Origin: Pseudidiomarina sp. CB1 | GTDB lineage: Bacteria; Pseudomonadota; Gammaproteobacteria; Enterobacterales; Alteromonadaceae | Direction: 5' to 3' | Assembly: GCF_024752025.1 (NCBI RefSeq) | Contig: NZ_JANTPU010000003.1 | Coordinates: forward strand, 124,001 to 188,000 | Length of the DNA stretch: 64,000 nt | In this document: positions 17,124-26,284 of the stretch, one piece after another | Layout: every line of letters begins with the position of its first letter | Numbering within the stretch: position 1 is the first letter of the stretch | Translations under genes and position numbers: made by a program | Notes under the pieces: generated by a model | Told to the model about the DNA's origin: nothing | Database searches by the model: none | Seen by the model: the letters and a program-made list of their open reading frames with translations, nothing else

Positions 17124-18479
17124 ATGTTGAAGCTTAAACATTTACTCGTTGCGGCGGTGCTGGCGTTGAGTACTCCGGTGCTGGCGCAGGAACCGGTAAA
17201 TCTAGATCAGCTATTGCAGCAACTCAAAGAAGGTAAATTTGCCCAATCGCAAGCCAATCAGGAGCGTGAAGCTCGCTTTCGTGCGCAAGCTGAACAGCAG
17301 CAACAAATTTTACGTGACGCGATTGCGCAACGCGATCAACTCGAAGCACTCAGTGCTGAGCTGGAGGGCGAATTTGAAGCCAATGAGCGTGATTTGGCGG
17401 CGCTCGAAGAAGCACTTACCCAGCGTATGGGGTCGTTAAAAGAATTGTTTGGTGTGTTGCAGCAAGTCGCCGGTGATACCGCAAGTACGCTGCAGAACTC
17501 CTACGTATCGGTTGAGTTTCCGGGGCGCAGTGATGCCTTGAGCGACCTTGCGCAGAAAATGGGTTCAAGCTCAAAACTCGCCAGTATTGAAGAAATCGAG
17601 TCGGTTTGGTTTGCCTTACAACAGGAAATGACCGAGTCGGGTAAAGTCAGCGAATTCGAAACCACCGTAACCTTGGCGAGCGGTGAGAAAGTCACCAAGC
17701 CAGTCGTTCGGGTTGGTACCTTCAACATGGTCGCTGACGGCAAGTACTTGGAGCTTATCCCAGGCACTGACGCTGTCGCAGAATTAGTGCGGCAGCCAAG
17801 TGGCCGTTATTTATCGACAGTTGAAGCGTTAGAGCAAGGCGATGACAATCCCGTACGCTTTGGCTTGGACCCAACCGGCGGTTCGATTCTAGGTTTATTG
17901 GTGCAAGCACCAGGAACCATGGAGCGTATCGAGCAAGGTTCAACTGTTGGGTACATTATTCTTGCGCTTGGCGCCATTGGTCTACTCATTGCCTTGGAGC
18001 GCTTTATTACCTTGACCCTGATGGGTGGCAAAGTGAAGCGTCAGTTGAAGCAGAACGAAGCGAATCAAGATAACCCGCTGGGTCGCGTTATGGCCGTGCA
18101 AGACAAGTATCCGCAAGTTGATACCGAGACCCTTGAACTGAAACTCAGTGAAGCGATTCTACGCGAAGTGCCGAAAATCACGCGCAACCTAACCTTCATC
18201 AAGATCATTTCAGTGGTCGCACCGTTGTTAGGTCTGTTGGGTACGGTGACCGGTATGATCAATACCTTCCAAGCTATCACGCTGTTTGGTACCGGTGACC
18301 CGAAACTCATGGCGGGCGGTATTTCGCAAGCGTTGGTGACGACGGTACTGGGCTTGGTTGTCGCAATCCCAATGACGCTGTTGTTTGCGACCCTAAACAC
18401 ACGCAGCCGAAATATTGTGCATGTCTTGCAGGAACAGGCCTCTGGCATTATCGCGGAGCGTTCTGAGCGGAGTCACTAA
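17124..18479 (+). CDS. ttpC: TonB2-system component TtpC (MotA/TolQ/ExbB family with long periplasmic N-terminus)
   Basis: A 451-residue inner-membrane protein. Signal peptide/first segment at 1-22, periplasmic coiled-coil region (about 25-130) and globular region (to about 265), then the MotA/TolQ/ExbB core: membrane segments near 274-292, 355-380 and 395-425, with APLLGLLGTVTGMINTF as the family hallmark. In Vibrio, TtpC is an essential fourth partner of TonB2-ExbB2-ExbD2. Starts 3 bases after DUF3450 and stops 2 bases before exbB2; clearly cotranscribed. Confidence 0.92.
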   Translation: MLKLKHLLVAAVLALSTPVLAQEPVNLDQLLQQLKEGKFAQSQANQEREARFRAQAEQQQQILRDAIAQRDQLEALSAELEGEFEANERDLAALEEALTQRMGSLKELFGVLQQVAGDTASTLQNSYVSVEFPGRSDALSDLAQKMGSSSKLASIEEIESVWFALQQEMTESGKVSEFETTVTLASGEKVTKPVVRVGTFNMVADGKYLELIPGTDAVAELVRQPSGRYLSTVEALEQGDDNPVRFGLDPTGGSILGLLVQAPGTMERIEQGSTVGYIILALGAIGLLIALERFITLTLMGGKVKRQLKQNEANQDNPLGRVMAVQDKYPQVDTETLELKLSEAILREVPKITRNLTFIKIISVVAPLLGLLGTVTGMINTFQAITLFGTGDPKLMAGGISQALVTTVLGLVVAIPMTLLFATLNTRSRNIVHVLQEQASGIIAERSERSH

Positions 18480-18481
18480 AT

Positions 18482-19012
18482 ATGGTGTTCTTCATCGACT
18501 TTTACAGTGCGATTCAGGACTTTGTTGAAACCGGTGGCCAGGTCTTATTGGTCATCGGGATCCTCATCTTCGTGATGTGGTTGATGATTCTGGAGCGCGT
18601 TTTTTACTACAGCCGTGGTCATCAGCAAGAGAAGCGTCGTGTACTCGAAAAATGGCAGCAGCGTGATGATAAATCATCGTGGAATGCTGAACAGATTCGG
18701 CAAGCCATGATCTCACGCGTAGCGCTCGCTTTAGGTGGCCGGGTTCCTGTTTTACAAGCCTTAGTGGCACTTTGTCCACTGCTTGGTTTGATGGGTACCG
18801 TAACCGGCATGATTGAAGTGTTTGATGTGATGGCCATCGCTGGCACAGGTAACGCTCGCTCGATGGCAGCTGGCGTATCGAAAGCAACAATTCCAACCAT
18901 GGCCGGCATGGTCGGCGCTTTGTCGGGGGTGTTTGCCACCACTTGGCTACAGCGCACAGCAAAGCGGGAACGCTTAAAGCTTGAAGACCGCATGCTGATG
19001 GAACACCACTAG
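18482..19012 (+). CDS. exbB2: Biopolymer transport protein ExbB2
   Basis: A 176-residue ExbB-type proton-channel subunit that, with ExbD, couples the proton gradient to TonB. Three membrane segments are visible: about 16-40, 90-112 and 130-152. The conserved stretch LCPLLGLMGTVTGMIEVFD precedes GVSKATIPTMAGMVGALSG, the MotA/TolQ/ExbB signature. It is shorter than ExbB1-type proteins, as is usual for the TonB2 type. Two bases separate it from the upstream TtpC gene and 11 bases from exbD2. Confidence 0.94.
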   Translation: MVFFIDFYSAIQDFVETGGQVLLVIGILIFVMWLMILERVFYYSRGHQQEKRRVLEKWQQRDDKSSWNAEQIRQAMISRVALALGGRVPVLQALVALCPLLGLMGTVTGMIEVFDVMAIAGTGNARSMAAGVSKATIPTMAGMVGALSGVFATTWLQRTAKRERLKLEDRMLMEHH

Positions 19013-19023
19013 AGGGCTTATTT

Positions 19024-19431
19024 ATGAAACAACATTTTGCCAATTTGATCGACGAAGAAGAAACGCAAATTGACATGACGCCCATGCTTGACGTGGTGTT
19101 TATCATGCTGATCTTCTTTATTGTTACCGCCACCTTTGTTAAGGAAGCGGGTATCGACGTCAATCGTCCAGACGCAGCAACCGCAGTGCAAAAGGATCGC
19201 GCCAATATTTTGGTGGCCATTAGTGAGACCGGTGAAATCTGGATCAACAAGCGTCAAGTGGATGTGCGTGCTGTGCAAGCCAATATCGAACGGCTTTACG
19301 CTGAGAACCCGCAAGGTTCGGTAGTGATTCAAGCCGATAAACTGGCGACCACCGAAACGCTTATTAAAGTGATGGACGCAGCCCGCGCCGCTGGCGTTTA
19401 TGATGTCTCGATTGCTGCACAGGACGAATAG
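19024..19431 (+). CDS. exbD2: Biopolymer transport protein ExbD2
   Basis: A 135-residue ExbD-type subunit with one membrane segment (about 20-40). The essential membrane aspartate is D23 in DMTPMLDVVFIMLIFFIVTA. The periplasmic domain has the expected ILVAISETGEIWINKRQVD and VVIQADK motifs. Lies between exbB2 and tonB2, with 3 bases to tonB2. Confidence 0.96.
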   Translation: MKQHFANLIDEEETQIDMTPMLDVVFIMLIFFIVTATFVKEAGIDVNRPDAATAVQKDRANILVAISETGEIWINKRQVDVRAVQANIERLYAENPQGSVVIQADKLATTETLIKVMDAARAAGVYDVSIAAQDE

Positions 19432-19434
19432 CTT

Positions 19435-20040
19435 ATGCGTTTTCTAGCTGCACTTGCCGTAGCCGCTGTGGTGACACTCGGATTGTTCTATTTGATGCAA
19501 TCCTTTATCACCGGTGGTGAAGGCGCAATGACCGAACCGCCAAAAGGCAGTGTGCTCGATTTTGTGCGGGTGAAGCCAGAAGAAGTGGTGCAAGAAAAGG
19601 AACGTAAGCCGCAACGGCCACCTGAGCCAGAGCAACCGCCGGAAGACTTGCCACAGCCGCAAATGGACAGCAGTGAACTCACCCCAGGTGAGGGGAGCTA
19701 TGATTTCTCGGCAGTAGCGCAAGCGGACACCGGCCTTGCCGGTGGCATGAATCTTGATACCAGCGACGGCGAGTACTTGCCGATTGTAAAAGTACAAGCG
19801 GCGTATCCGCGCCGAGCTCTGCAACGGGGCATTGAAGGCTATGTAGTGGTTGAGTTTACGGTAACCAAGCAAGGTACCGTGCGTGACCCACGTGTAGTCG
19901 AGGCCGAGCCTGAGCAGATTTTCGATCAAGCCGCATTGGATGCAGTGGTGAAATTTAAATACAAACCGCGTGTCGTCAACGGCGAAACGGTAGAAGTTGA
20001 AGGCGTACAAAACCGTTTAACCTTTGAGATCGACGGTTAG
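19435..20040 (+). CDS. tonB2: Energy-transducing protein TonB2
   Basis: A 201-residue TonB-type protein that carries energy from ExbB2-ExbD2-TtpC to outer-membrane receptors. N-terminal membrane anchor (about 3-20), a proline-rich spacer (QRPPEPEQPPEDLPQPQ) and the TonB C-terminal domain, with YPRRALQRGIEGYVVVEFTV and FKYKPRVVNGE. No other tonB gene is in the window, so this one is the natural candidate to energise the three local receptors. The next gene begins 10 bases after its stop. Confidence 0.95.
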   Translation: MRFLAALAVAAVVTLGLFYLMQSFITGGEGAMTEPPKGSVLDFVRVKPEEVVQEKERKPQRPPEPEQPPEDLPQPQMDSSELTPGEGSYDFSAVAQADTGLAGGMNLDTSDGEYLPIVKVQAAYPRRALQRGIEGYVVVEFTVTKQGTVRDPRVVEAEPEQIFDQAALDAVVKFKYKPRVVNGETVEVEGVQNRLTFEIDG

Positions 20041-20050
20041 GAGAAGAACC

Positions 20051-21313
20051 ATGCGTAAATTAATCACAGCATTAGCCCTTGTCGTCCTCGCACAAGCGAA
20101 CCTGCAAATTTTACACGCTCAAGAGACGAAGCGTGTACCAGCGCTGCGTGAGCAAGTGTATTCACAACTGGCACGGGCACAAGAACTCGCTGACAACGGC
20201 GATGTTAACGCCGGCTTAGCGGCGCTGAAGAACGTAGAGTCGAAGCTCAGTAGTATGAATAGCTACGAACGTGCCATGTTATGGAACTTCTACGGTTACA
20301 TGTATTACGGCAAAGATCAGCTGGCGGAGGCGATTCAGTATTTCGCTAAAGTTGTTGACGAAGATCCGATTCCCGATGCGTTAAAACAAAACACCTTATT
20401 CAGTCTTGCGCAGTTAGCGTTGGGGCAGGGCGACTATGCCGCGACGCTCGAGTACCTTGACCGTTGGCAGCAAGTGGTTGGTGACGACCAGGCGCAAAAG
20501 GCCGATGTGTTGCGCGCCCAAGCACTTTATCAAAAAGGTGATTATCAACGCGCACTCAAGCCGATTCAACGTGCCATTGCCAGCGCCGAAGCAAACGGCG
20601 GGGCGGGTGACGAGAACTGGTATGTATTGCAACGGGCGATTCATTATGAGCTTGAGCAAACTGCTGCCGTAGCAACGGTTTTAGAAAAAATGATCAAGCA
20701 CTTCAATAAGCCTGAATACTGGGTTCAACTTGCCGGTGTCTATGGTCAGCTCGGTAATGATGAGCAACAGTTAGCGATGCTTGAGGCTGCCTACCAGCAA
20801 GGTTTTCTGACCAAAGGCCAAGATTTGCAAATGTTGGTGCAAAGCTACTTTTTTGGCGGCATTCCTTATAAAGCTGGCAAAGTGATGGAACAAGCGCTTG
20901 CCGAAGGGAAACTCGAAGCCGATTTGCGTAATCTTAAACTGCTAGCGCAAAGCTGGATTGCGGCACGCGAAACAGACCGTGCGGTGGCGGCCCTCGAACA
21001 AGCGGCGGCGTTAAGCAATGATGGTGAGCTGGATGCCCAGCGTGCACAAGTGTTATTGAATGCGGAACGTTATCCGCAAGCAATCGCGGCTGCCGAGACC
21101 GCACTTGCCAAGGGTAATTTAGAGAAGCCGGGGACCATGCACTTGGTCATCGGCATGGCTGAATTAGAACAAGAGAACTATAATCCAGCGCTGCAAGCCT
21201 TCGCGAAAGCCAAAGCTTTTGACGATGCGCGTAAAGCAGCAGCACAGTGGGAACGTTATGCAACCTCCGAAAAAGAGCAAGCGGAGAGGATAAAACAACT
21301 GCAAGCGTCATAA
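20051..21313 (+). CDS. Tetratricopeptide-repeat periplasmic protein of the TonB2 cluster
   Basis: A 420-residue exported TPR protein. Signal peptide about residues 1-26 (ending LQILHAQ) and at least six helical repeats (for example NFYGYMYYGKDQLAEAIQYF and RAQALYQKGDYQRALKPIQ). Genes of this kind close TonB2/TtpC operons in several gammaproteobacteria; the role is not defined and may be scaffolding. The frame begins at 20024 inside tonB2, but the ATG at 20051, with AGGAG seven bases upstream and the signal peptide directly after it, is the start. A Pho-box pair for the porin overlaps its stop codon. Confidence 0.88.
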   Translation: MRKLITALALVVLAQANLQILHAQETKRVPALREQVYSQLARAQELADNGDVNAGLAALKNVESKLSSMNSYERAMLWNFYGYMYYGKDQLAEAIQYFAKVVDEDPIPDALKQNTLFSLAQLALGQGDYAATLEYLDRWQQVVGDDQAQKADVLRAQALYQKGDYQRALKPIQRAIASAEANGGAGDENWYVLQRAIHYELEQTAAVATVLEKMIKHFNKPEYWVQLAGVYGQLGNDEQQLAMLEAAYQQGFLTKGQDLQMLVQSYFFGGIPYKAGKVMEQALAEGKLEADLRNLKLLAQSWIAARETDRAVAALEQAAALSNDGELDAQRAQVLLNAERYPQAIAAAETALAKGNLEKPGTMHLVIGMAELEQENYNPALQAFAKAKAFDDARKAAAQWERYATSEKEQAERIKQLQAS

Positions 21314-21326
21314 ATACGCCATAAAA
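21305..21326 (+). promoter_or_regulatory. Putative distal Pho box pair before porin
   Basis: Units GCGTCATAAAT and ACGCCATAAAA, adjacent in 11-bp register and overlapping the stop codon of the TPR gene. Weaker than the proximal array at 21357-21389. Confidence 0.45.
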
Positions 21327-21356
21327 GTTTTATCAAAACGAAAAAAAACTGACACA

Positions 21357-21389
21357 TAGTCATTAAACTGTCATAAAAGTGCCATATGC
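21357..21389 (+). promoter_or_regulatory. Putative Pho box array, three 11-bp units, before porin
   Basis: Three direct repeats in 11-bp register: TAGTCATTAAA, then CTGTCATAAAA (an exact consensus-like unit), then GTGCCATATGC. The array is 52 bases before the porin start. Confidence 0.7.
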
Positions 21390-21440
21390 TATGCGCGTAT
21401 TGAGTAGGCGAGGGCCTATTTAACTCTCAACTTAGCAACG

Positions 21441-22391
21441 ATGGTAACCGTTATGACAGTTAACTCTTCAATTTGGATGGTACTTCCGCTCGCACTCTTT
21501 AGTGGCGTAGCTGTAGCTCAGGACGAGAATCCAGTAAGTTTCGACTTTTATGGTCGTGCGAATGTTTCTTTGCAAAGCAGCGACGATGGGCAAGGTAGCG
21601 ACAGTGAACTGAAAAGCAACGCTTCACGCATTGGCGTTAAGGGCGGTGCTCAGCTCAATGATGATCTCGAAGTCATCTATACATTGGAATGGCAGGTTGA
21701 CCTTACCGATCTCGGTGGTGATGATAATTTGAAGTCACGCAACCAGTACGTGGGCTTGCGTGGTAGTTTTGGTGAGTTCACCGTCGGTCGCCGTGACACC
21801 GTACTGAAAACTGTGCAAGGTGATATTGATCAGTTCAGCGACTATGAAGCTGACGTCAAAGCCCTGTTTGAGGGTGAAAACCGCACCAGTAATACCCTGT
21901 CTTATTATTCACCTGCTTTCGCACAGTTCCGCATTGCCGGCTCAGTGGTATTAAGCGAGGGTGACGAGCAAGACGACGGTTATTCACTTGCGTTAACCTA
22001 CGGCGACGAAGGCTTGGATGATACACCGTATTACTTTGGTGCAGCGATCGACCGCGACGTTGATGGTTATGATATCGAGCGTCTCGTGGGTTATACCAAA
22101 GTTGCTGATACCATGTTTGGTTTGATGTGGCAGCAGCAACAAGAAGTCATGGGTAGCAACGAAGCCGATGGTTTTGTCGCAAGCGTACAACATGCATTGG
22201 GTCAATGGCGCTTAAAAGCACAATACCAAATGATGGAATTTGTTGACGGCGACGATGACTCGATTGCGTTTGGTGCGGACTATAAGTTTAGTAAGAATAC
22301 CAAAGTGTATGCTTGGTACACTGGCCGCGACTTGGACACTTTAGCGGCCGAGCAAACTTACTTCGCTGTGGGTCTTGAACACCGCTTCTAA
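21441..22391 (+). CDS. Gram-negative general porin
   Basis: A 316-residue outer-membrane porin: hydrophobic leader ending SGVAVAQ, mature start DENPVSFDFYGRANVSL, barrel strands throughout (QYVGLRGSFGEFTVGRRD is the typical region before the constriction loop) and a terminal phenylalanine (AVGLEHRF). The leader lacks a basic residue, which is unusual. The start could be 21441 or 21453; neither has a strong ribosome-binding site. A three-unit Pho-box array upstream suggests a phosphate-starvation porin, analogous in role to PhoE. It follows the TonB2 operon on the same strand with its own putative promoter. Confidence 0.88.
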   Translation: MVTVMTVNSSIWMVLPLALFSGVAVAQDENPVSFDFYGRANVSLQSSDDGQGSDSELKSNASRIGVKGGAQLNDDLEVIYTLEWQVDLTDLGGDDNLKSRNQYVGLRGSFGEFTVGRRDTVLKTVQGDIDQFSDYEADVKALFEGENRTSNTLSYYSPAFAQFRIAGSVVLSEGDEQDDGYSLALTYGDEGLDDTPYYFGAAIDRDVDGYDIERLVGYTKVADTMFGLMWQQQQEVMGSNEADGFVASVQHALGQWRLKAQYQMMEFVDGDDDSIAFGADYKFSKNTKVYAWYTGRDLDTLAAEQTYFAVGLEHRF

Positions 22392-22458
22392 AGTCTAATT
22401 TCTCTTGGCCGTAAAAGCCTTGTAGACTATCGCCATTATTCACCAGCTTGTTTGAACG

Positions 22459-23388
22459 ATGGCGAACTTTCTTTATATTGCCGGCTACGTGCTGATTGGC
22501 TTACTGCTGCGACGGAGCCGGCAATTTCCGCAAAACTCTGGGCAAATCCTCAATGCCTATGTGATTTATGTTGCCTTACCGGCATTGGTACTGCAAAAAA
22601 TTCCAGCCCTCACTTTTGGTAAAGAGTTGCTTTTTCCGGCATTAATACCATGGATATTACTCGCACTCACAGTACCGGTGGTCATGTGGATTGCACGGTG
22701 GCGGCAGTGGTCGCGAACGACGACAGGAGCGATGCTCATTGTCATCCCGTTGGGAAACACGTCGTTCGTGGGCTTTCCGATGATCGAGGCGTTTTTCGGC
22801 CCTGCAGGTATTCCTTATGCCTTGCTATACGATCAACTTGGCTCGTTCTTTATTCTCTCTATCTACGCCACTATTATTGCCGCAGTTTACAGTCATGCTG
22901 AAGGTGAACAGGCGCAACGCCCATCGGGCAAAACGATCGCTTGGAAGATCATTAAGTTTCCGCCCTTTGTTGCACTCATCGCTGCCTTTGCATTGCGCAG
23001 CATCGATTATCCTGACGTTATGCAGCACTTTATTGACTCGTTAGCCGTGACTTTAGTGCCAGTAATTATGGTTGCGGTTGGATTTCAGCTGCGGTTTCGC
23101 TTACCACAAGAAGATCGCGGTCCACTTGCTTGGGCGTTACTGATTAAGTTAGGCCTGATGCCGTTGGTTGCGTTATTGCTACTGTGGGGCTTTGGTTTAG
23201 AACAACTGGCGGTGCAAGTGACCATTATGGAGGCCGCGATGCCTGCCATGATCTCCGCCGGTGCCTTAGCCATTATGGCTGGATTGGCACCGACATTGTC
23301 AGCGGCAGTGGTCGGCTACGGAGTGCTGCTCTGTTTTGCGACATTACCGCTGTGGTACTTTATTTTGCAGGCTTTGCAGGGGCTTTAA
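22459..23388 (+). CDS. AEC-family (auxin efflux carrier type) permease
   Basis: A 309-residue inner-membrane transporter with about ten hydrophobic segments. Motifs include [18 protein letters not shown] (N-terminal half), [16 protein letters not shown] and [20 protein letters not shown] (C-terminal half), the pseudo-symmetric arrangement of the AEC (bile/auxin transporter) superfamily. Bacterial members move organic acids such as malate or malonate; the substrate here cannot be told. Starts 68 bases after the porin with no obvious terminator between. Its 3' end overlaps the convergent xseA by 29 bases. Confidence 0.87.
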   Translation: MANFLYIAGYVLIGLLLRRSRQFPQNSGQILNAYVIYVALPALVLQKIPALTFGKELLFPALIPWILLALTVPVVMWIARWRQWSRTTTGAMLIVIPLGNTSFVGFPMIEAFFGPAGIPYALLYDQLGSFFILSIYATIIAAVYSHAEGEQAQRPSGKTIAWKIIKFPPFVALIAAFALRSIDYPDVMQHFIDSLAVTLVPVIMVAVGFQLRFRLPQEDRGPLAWALLIKLGLMPLVALLLLWGFGLEQLAVQVTIMEAAMPAMISAGALAIMAGLAPTLSAAVVGYGVLLCFATLPLWYFILQALQGL

Positions 23389-24700
23389 CCGCATCAAATT
23401 GGCCTTCAGCTACGCGTACCGAAAAAACTTCATCGGCTTTAAGCTGGGCGGGGTCGCGGATGACCTCGCCTTGTTGCGAGCGCACCACAGCATAGCCACG
23501 GGCAATCGTTTGCAAGGGACTGACTAACTGGAGGTTTTGTACGACGGTTTGTTGCCGTTGCTGCCAATGCTTTAGCAGTTGTCGCATTGCCAAGCTTTGC
23601 CGTTGCTGAAGTTGCTGCAGACGTTGATGTAATGGCGTCAGCTGCCGTTGCGGATGCACGGCAAGTAAACGCTGCTGCTGGTAGCTTAAGTGTTCGCGCG
23701 TTTGCCGTTGAGTGCGTTGCATCGCCACTGTCGCCCGTGCCACTAATTCATCAACGCGCTGACTATGTTGTTGTAAACGGCGTTGCGGGTGCTGTTGTTC
23801 AAGCCGATGTTGCCAATGTTGCAGGGTTTGTTGAATAAAGCTACGCTGCCGTTGCCAATAGTGTTGCAGTCGATGATCAAGTTGCTGCAAGCGTTGCAAT
23901 ACCTCACGTTGATCGCGACTGACTAACTCCGCAGCGGCTGATGGCGTAGGGGCGCGTACATCAGCAACGTAATCTGCGATGGTAAAATCGACCTCATGAC
24001 CCACAGCACTGATGGTGGGCAGCGGACAGCTATGCAAAGCATAGGCTAATTGCTCATCGTTAAAACACCACAAGTCCTCAAGTGAGCCGCCTCCGCGGCT
24101 TAAAATTAAAACATCGACTTCATTACGCGCAATGGCACGTTGTAAGGCAAATAATAAGTCGTTGGCAGCAGCCTGTCCCTGCACCGCGCTGGGGTAGATG
24201 ATCACTTCGAGACGCGGGTCGCGTCGTTTGAGGACTGCCAGAATATCGCGTATCGCCGCGCCGGTCGGTGAGGTAATCACCCCAACTTTACGAATCTTTT
24301 CCGGTAGTGCTTGTTTGTGTTCGGCCGCAAACAGGCCAGCCGCTTGTAATTTATGCTTTAACTGCTCATAGCGTTGCTGCAGCAAACCCGCTCCAGCGTC
24401 TTCCATGTGTTCAACGATCAACTGGTAATCGCCGCGTGGTTCGTACACGGTAAGTTTCGCGCGGACTAATACCTGCATGCCGTGTTGTGGACGAATCTTA
24501 GCGCGCTGATTAGCGTTTCGGAACATTGCAGCGCGGATCTGCGCACGCTCATCTTTGAGCGTAAAGTACCAATGACCCGACCCCGGCGCGGCAAAGTTCG
24601 AAATTTCGCCAAGCAACCAAATCGAGCCAAATCCTTGCTCAAGTACTTGACGTACTTCAGCATTCAATTGAGCAACGGTAAAAATGGCGGCATCAGGCAT
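23360..24700 (-). CDS. xseA: Exodeoxyribonuclease VII large subunit
   Basis: Catalytic large subunit of exonuclease VII, partner of XseB (1768-2013). The 446 residues begin with the OB-fold DNA-binding domain ([30 protein letters not shown]), continue with the catalytic domain ([54 protein letters not shown]) and then a long Gln/Arg-rich helical region (about 270-400). Divergent from guaB, as in E. coli. The 3' end overlaps the permease gene by 29 bases. Confidence 0.97.
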   Translation of the reverse strand: MPDAAIFTVAQLNAEVRQVLEQGFGSIWLLGEISNFAAPGSGHWYFTLKDERAQIRAAMFRNANQRAKIRPQHGMQVLVRAKLTVYEPRGDYQLIVEHMEDAGAGLLQQRYEQLKHKLQAAGLFAAEHKQALPEKIRKVGVITSPTGAAIRDILAVLKRRDPRLEVIIYPSAVQGQAAANDLLFALQRAIARNEVDVLILSRGGGSLEDLWCFNDEQLAYALHSCPLPTISAVGHEVDFTIADYVADVRAPTPSAAAELVSRDQREVLQRLQQLDHRLQHYWQRQRSFIQQTLQHWQHRLEQQHPQRRLQQHSQRVDELVARATVAMQRTQRQTREHLSYQQQRLLAVHPQRQLTPLHQRLQQLQQRQSLAMRQLLKHWQQRQQTVVQNLQLVSPLQTIARGYAVVRSQQGEVIRDPAQLKADEVFSVRVAEGQFDAVKAPAKPAK

Positions 24701-24742
24701 GAGGCGGAACCTTCGTTAAGTAGCGTTTAGCAAAAAAATTAG

Positions 24743-24771
24743 TTTACTGAAAAGCCGTTTACGAGTAAAAT
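24743..24771 (+). promoter_or_regulatory. Sigma-70 promoter for guaBA
   Basis: TTTACT at 24743-24748, a 17-base spacer, then TAAAAT at 24766-24771; 37 bases before the guaB start in the xseA/guaB divergent gap. Confidence 0.68.
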
Positions 24772-24808
24772 CTGCCCGCAACATTAACTCAGCTAGTGGG
24801 ATGTTGCC

Positions 24809-26278
24809 ATGCTACGAATCGCTCAAGAAGCTCTTACCTTTGACGATGTTTTACTCGTCCCCGGTCACTCGACCGTTTTACCTCATACTGCTGACCTGCG
24901 CACGCGTTTGACGCGCGGTATTGAGCTAAATATTCCAATGGTCTCTGCCGCTATGGATACCGTTACTGAAGCTGCCTTAGCTATTGCATTGGCGCAAGAA
25001 GGTGGACTGGGTTTCATTCATAAGAATATGACGATTGCCGAGCAAGCCGCCCATGTTCGTAAGGTTAAGAAGTACGAAAGTGGCATGGTTTCTGATCCTG
25101 TGACCGTCACGCCGGACACTACCCTTGGCGAAATTCGTGCGTTAAGTGTCGAACATGGCTTCCATGGATTTCCGGTCGTTGAAACCAACGGTGAGTTGGT
25201 CGGGATTATCACCGGCCGCGATGCTCGTGCCGAAAGCGACAACAGCAAGCGCGTTGCTACCATCATGACGCCAAAAGAAAATCTGATTACGGTAAAAGAA
25301 AGTGCGGAAAGCGAAGAAATTCTTGGCTTAATGCATAAACATCGTATCGAAAAGATTTTGGTCGTCGATGACGCGTTTCACCTGCGCGGTATGATCACCC
25401 TGAAAGATTTCACGAAAGCTGAAAATAAACCTAACGCCTGTAAAGACGAGTTGGGTCGTTTGCGTGTTGGCGCTGCAGTAGGCGTTGGTCCTGGTACCGA
25501 AGAACGTATCGCCGCATTAGCTGAAGCAGGTGTCGACGTATTATTGATTGATACCTCACATGGTCATTCGCAGGGCGTGATTGATCGCGTTGCCTATGTC
25601 CGCAAAGAATATCCAAACTTACAACTGATTGCTGGCAACGTTGCTACCGGCGCTGGCGCGAAAGCCTTGGCCGATGCCGGCGTTGATGCTGTTAAAGTAG
25701 GTATTGGCCCTGGTTCTATTTGTACCACACGTATCGTCACTGGCTGTGGTGTACCGCAAATTACCGCAATCAGCGATGCTGTCGATGCGCTAAAAGGCAC
25801 TGGTATTCCGGTTATTGCTGATGGTGGTATTCGCTTTTCAGGTGACATCGCCAAAGCGATTGCCGCAGGCGCGGATTGCGTGATGGTGGGTAGCATGTTG
25901 GCGGGTACAGAAGAGTCGCCAGGTGAAGTTGAACTGTATCAGGGGCGTTACTACAAATCTTACCGTGGTATGGGCAGCTTAGGCGCCATGAATCAACGTC
26001 ATGGTTCATCTGACCGTTATTTCCAGGCCAGCAATGAAGCCGAAAAATTGGTACCTGAAGGTATCGAAGGGCGCATCGCCTATAAAGGCCCTATTGCGAC
26101 CATTATTCATCAGCAAATGGGCGGTTTGCGCTCGGCGATGGGCTTAACTGGCTGTGCCACCATCAAAGAAATGCGCACCAAGCCGCAATTCGTCCGTGTA
26201 ACCTCTGCAGGTATGGGCGAATCACATGTGCACGATGTGCAAATCACTAAAGAAGCTCCAAACTACCGAATGGGTTAA
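24809..26278 (+). CDS. guaB: Inosine-5'-monophosphate dehydrogenase
   Basis: Oxidises IMP to XMP with NAD, the committed step of GMP synthesis. The 489 residues form the (beta/alpha)8 barrel interrupted by two CBS domains (about 93-205: [11 protein letters not shown] and [11 protein letters not shown] mark their starts). The catalytic cysteine is in [18 protein letters not shown] near residue 305. The IMP phosphate loop and flap ([20 protein letters not shown]) are intact. Six bases separate it from guaA, so they form a guaBA operon with a good promoter at 24743-24771. Confidence 0.98.
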   Translation: MLRIAQEALTFDDVLLVPGHSTVLPHTADLRTRLTRGIELNIPMVSAAMDTVTEAALAIALAQEGGLGFIHKNMTIAEQAAHVRKVKKYESGMVSDPVTVTPDTTLGEIRALSVEHGFHGFPVVETNGELVGIITGRDARAESDNSKRVATIMTPKENLITVKESAESEEILGLMHKHRIEKILVVDDAFHLRGMITLKDFTKAENKPNACKDELGRLRVGAAVGVGPGTEERIAALAEAGVDVLLIDTSHGHSQGVIDRVAYVRKEYPNLQLIAGNVATGAGAKALADAGVDAVKVGIGPGSICTTRIVTGCGVPQITAISDAVDALKGTGIPVIADGGIRFSGDIAKAIAAGADCVMVGSMLAGTEESPGEVELYQGRYYKSYRGMGSLGAMNQRHGSSDRYFQASNEAEKLVPEGIEGRIAYKGPIATIIHQQMGGLRSAMGLTGCATIKEMRTKPQFVRVTSAGMGESHVHDVQITKEAPNYRMG

Positions 26279-26284
26279 GCCGAC

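Noticed and set aside
18564-19250. A 228-codon open frame antisense to exbB2 and exbD2
   Set aside because: Covers the well-supported ExbB2 and ExbD2 frames; composition looks like a shadow of them.
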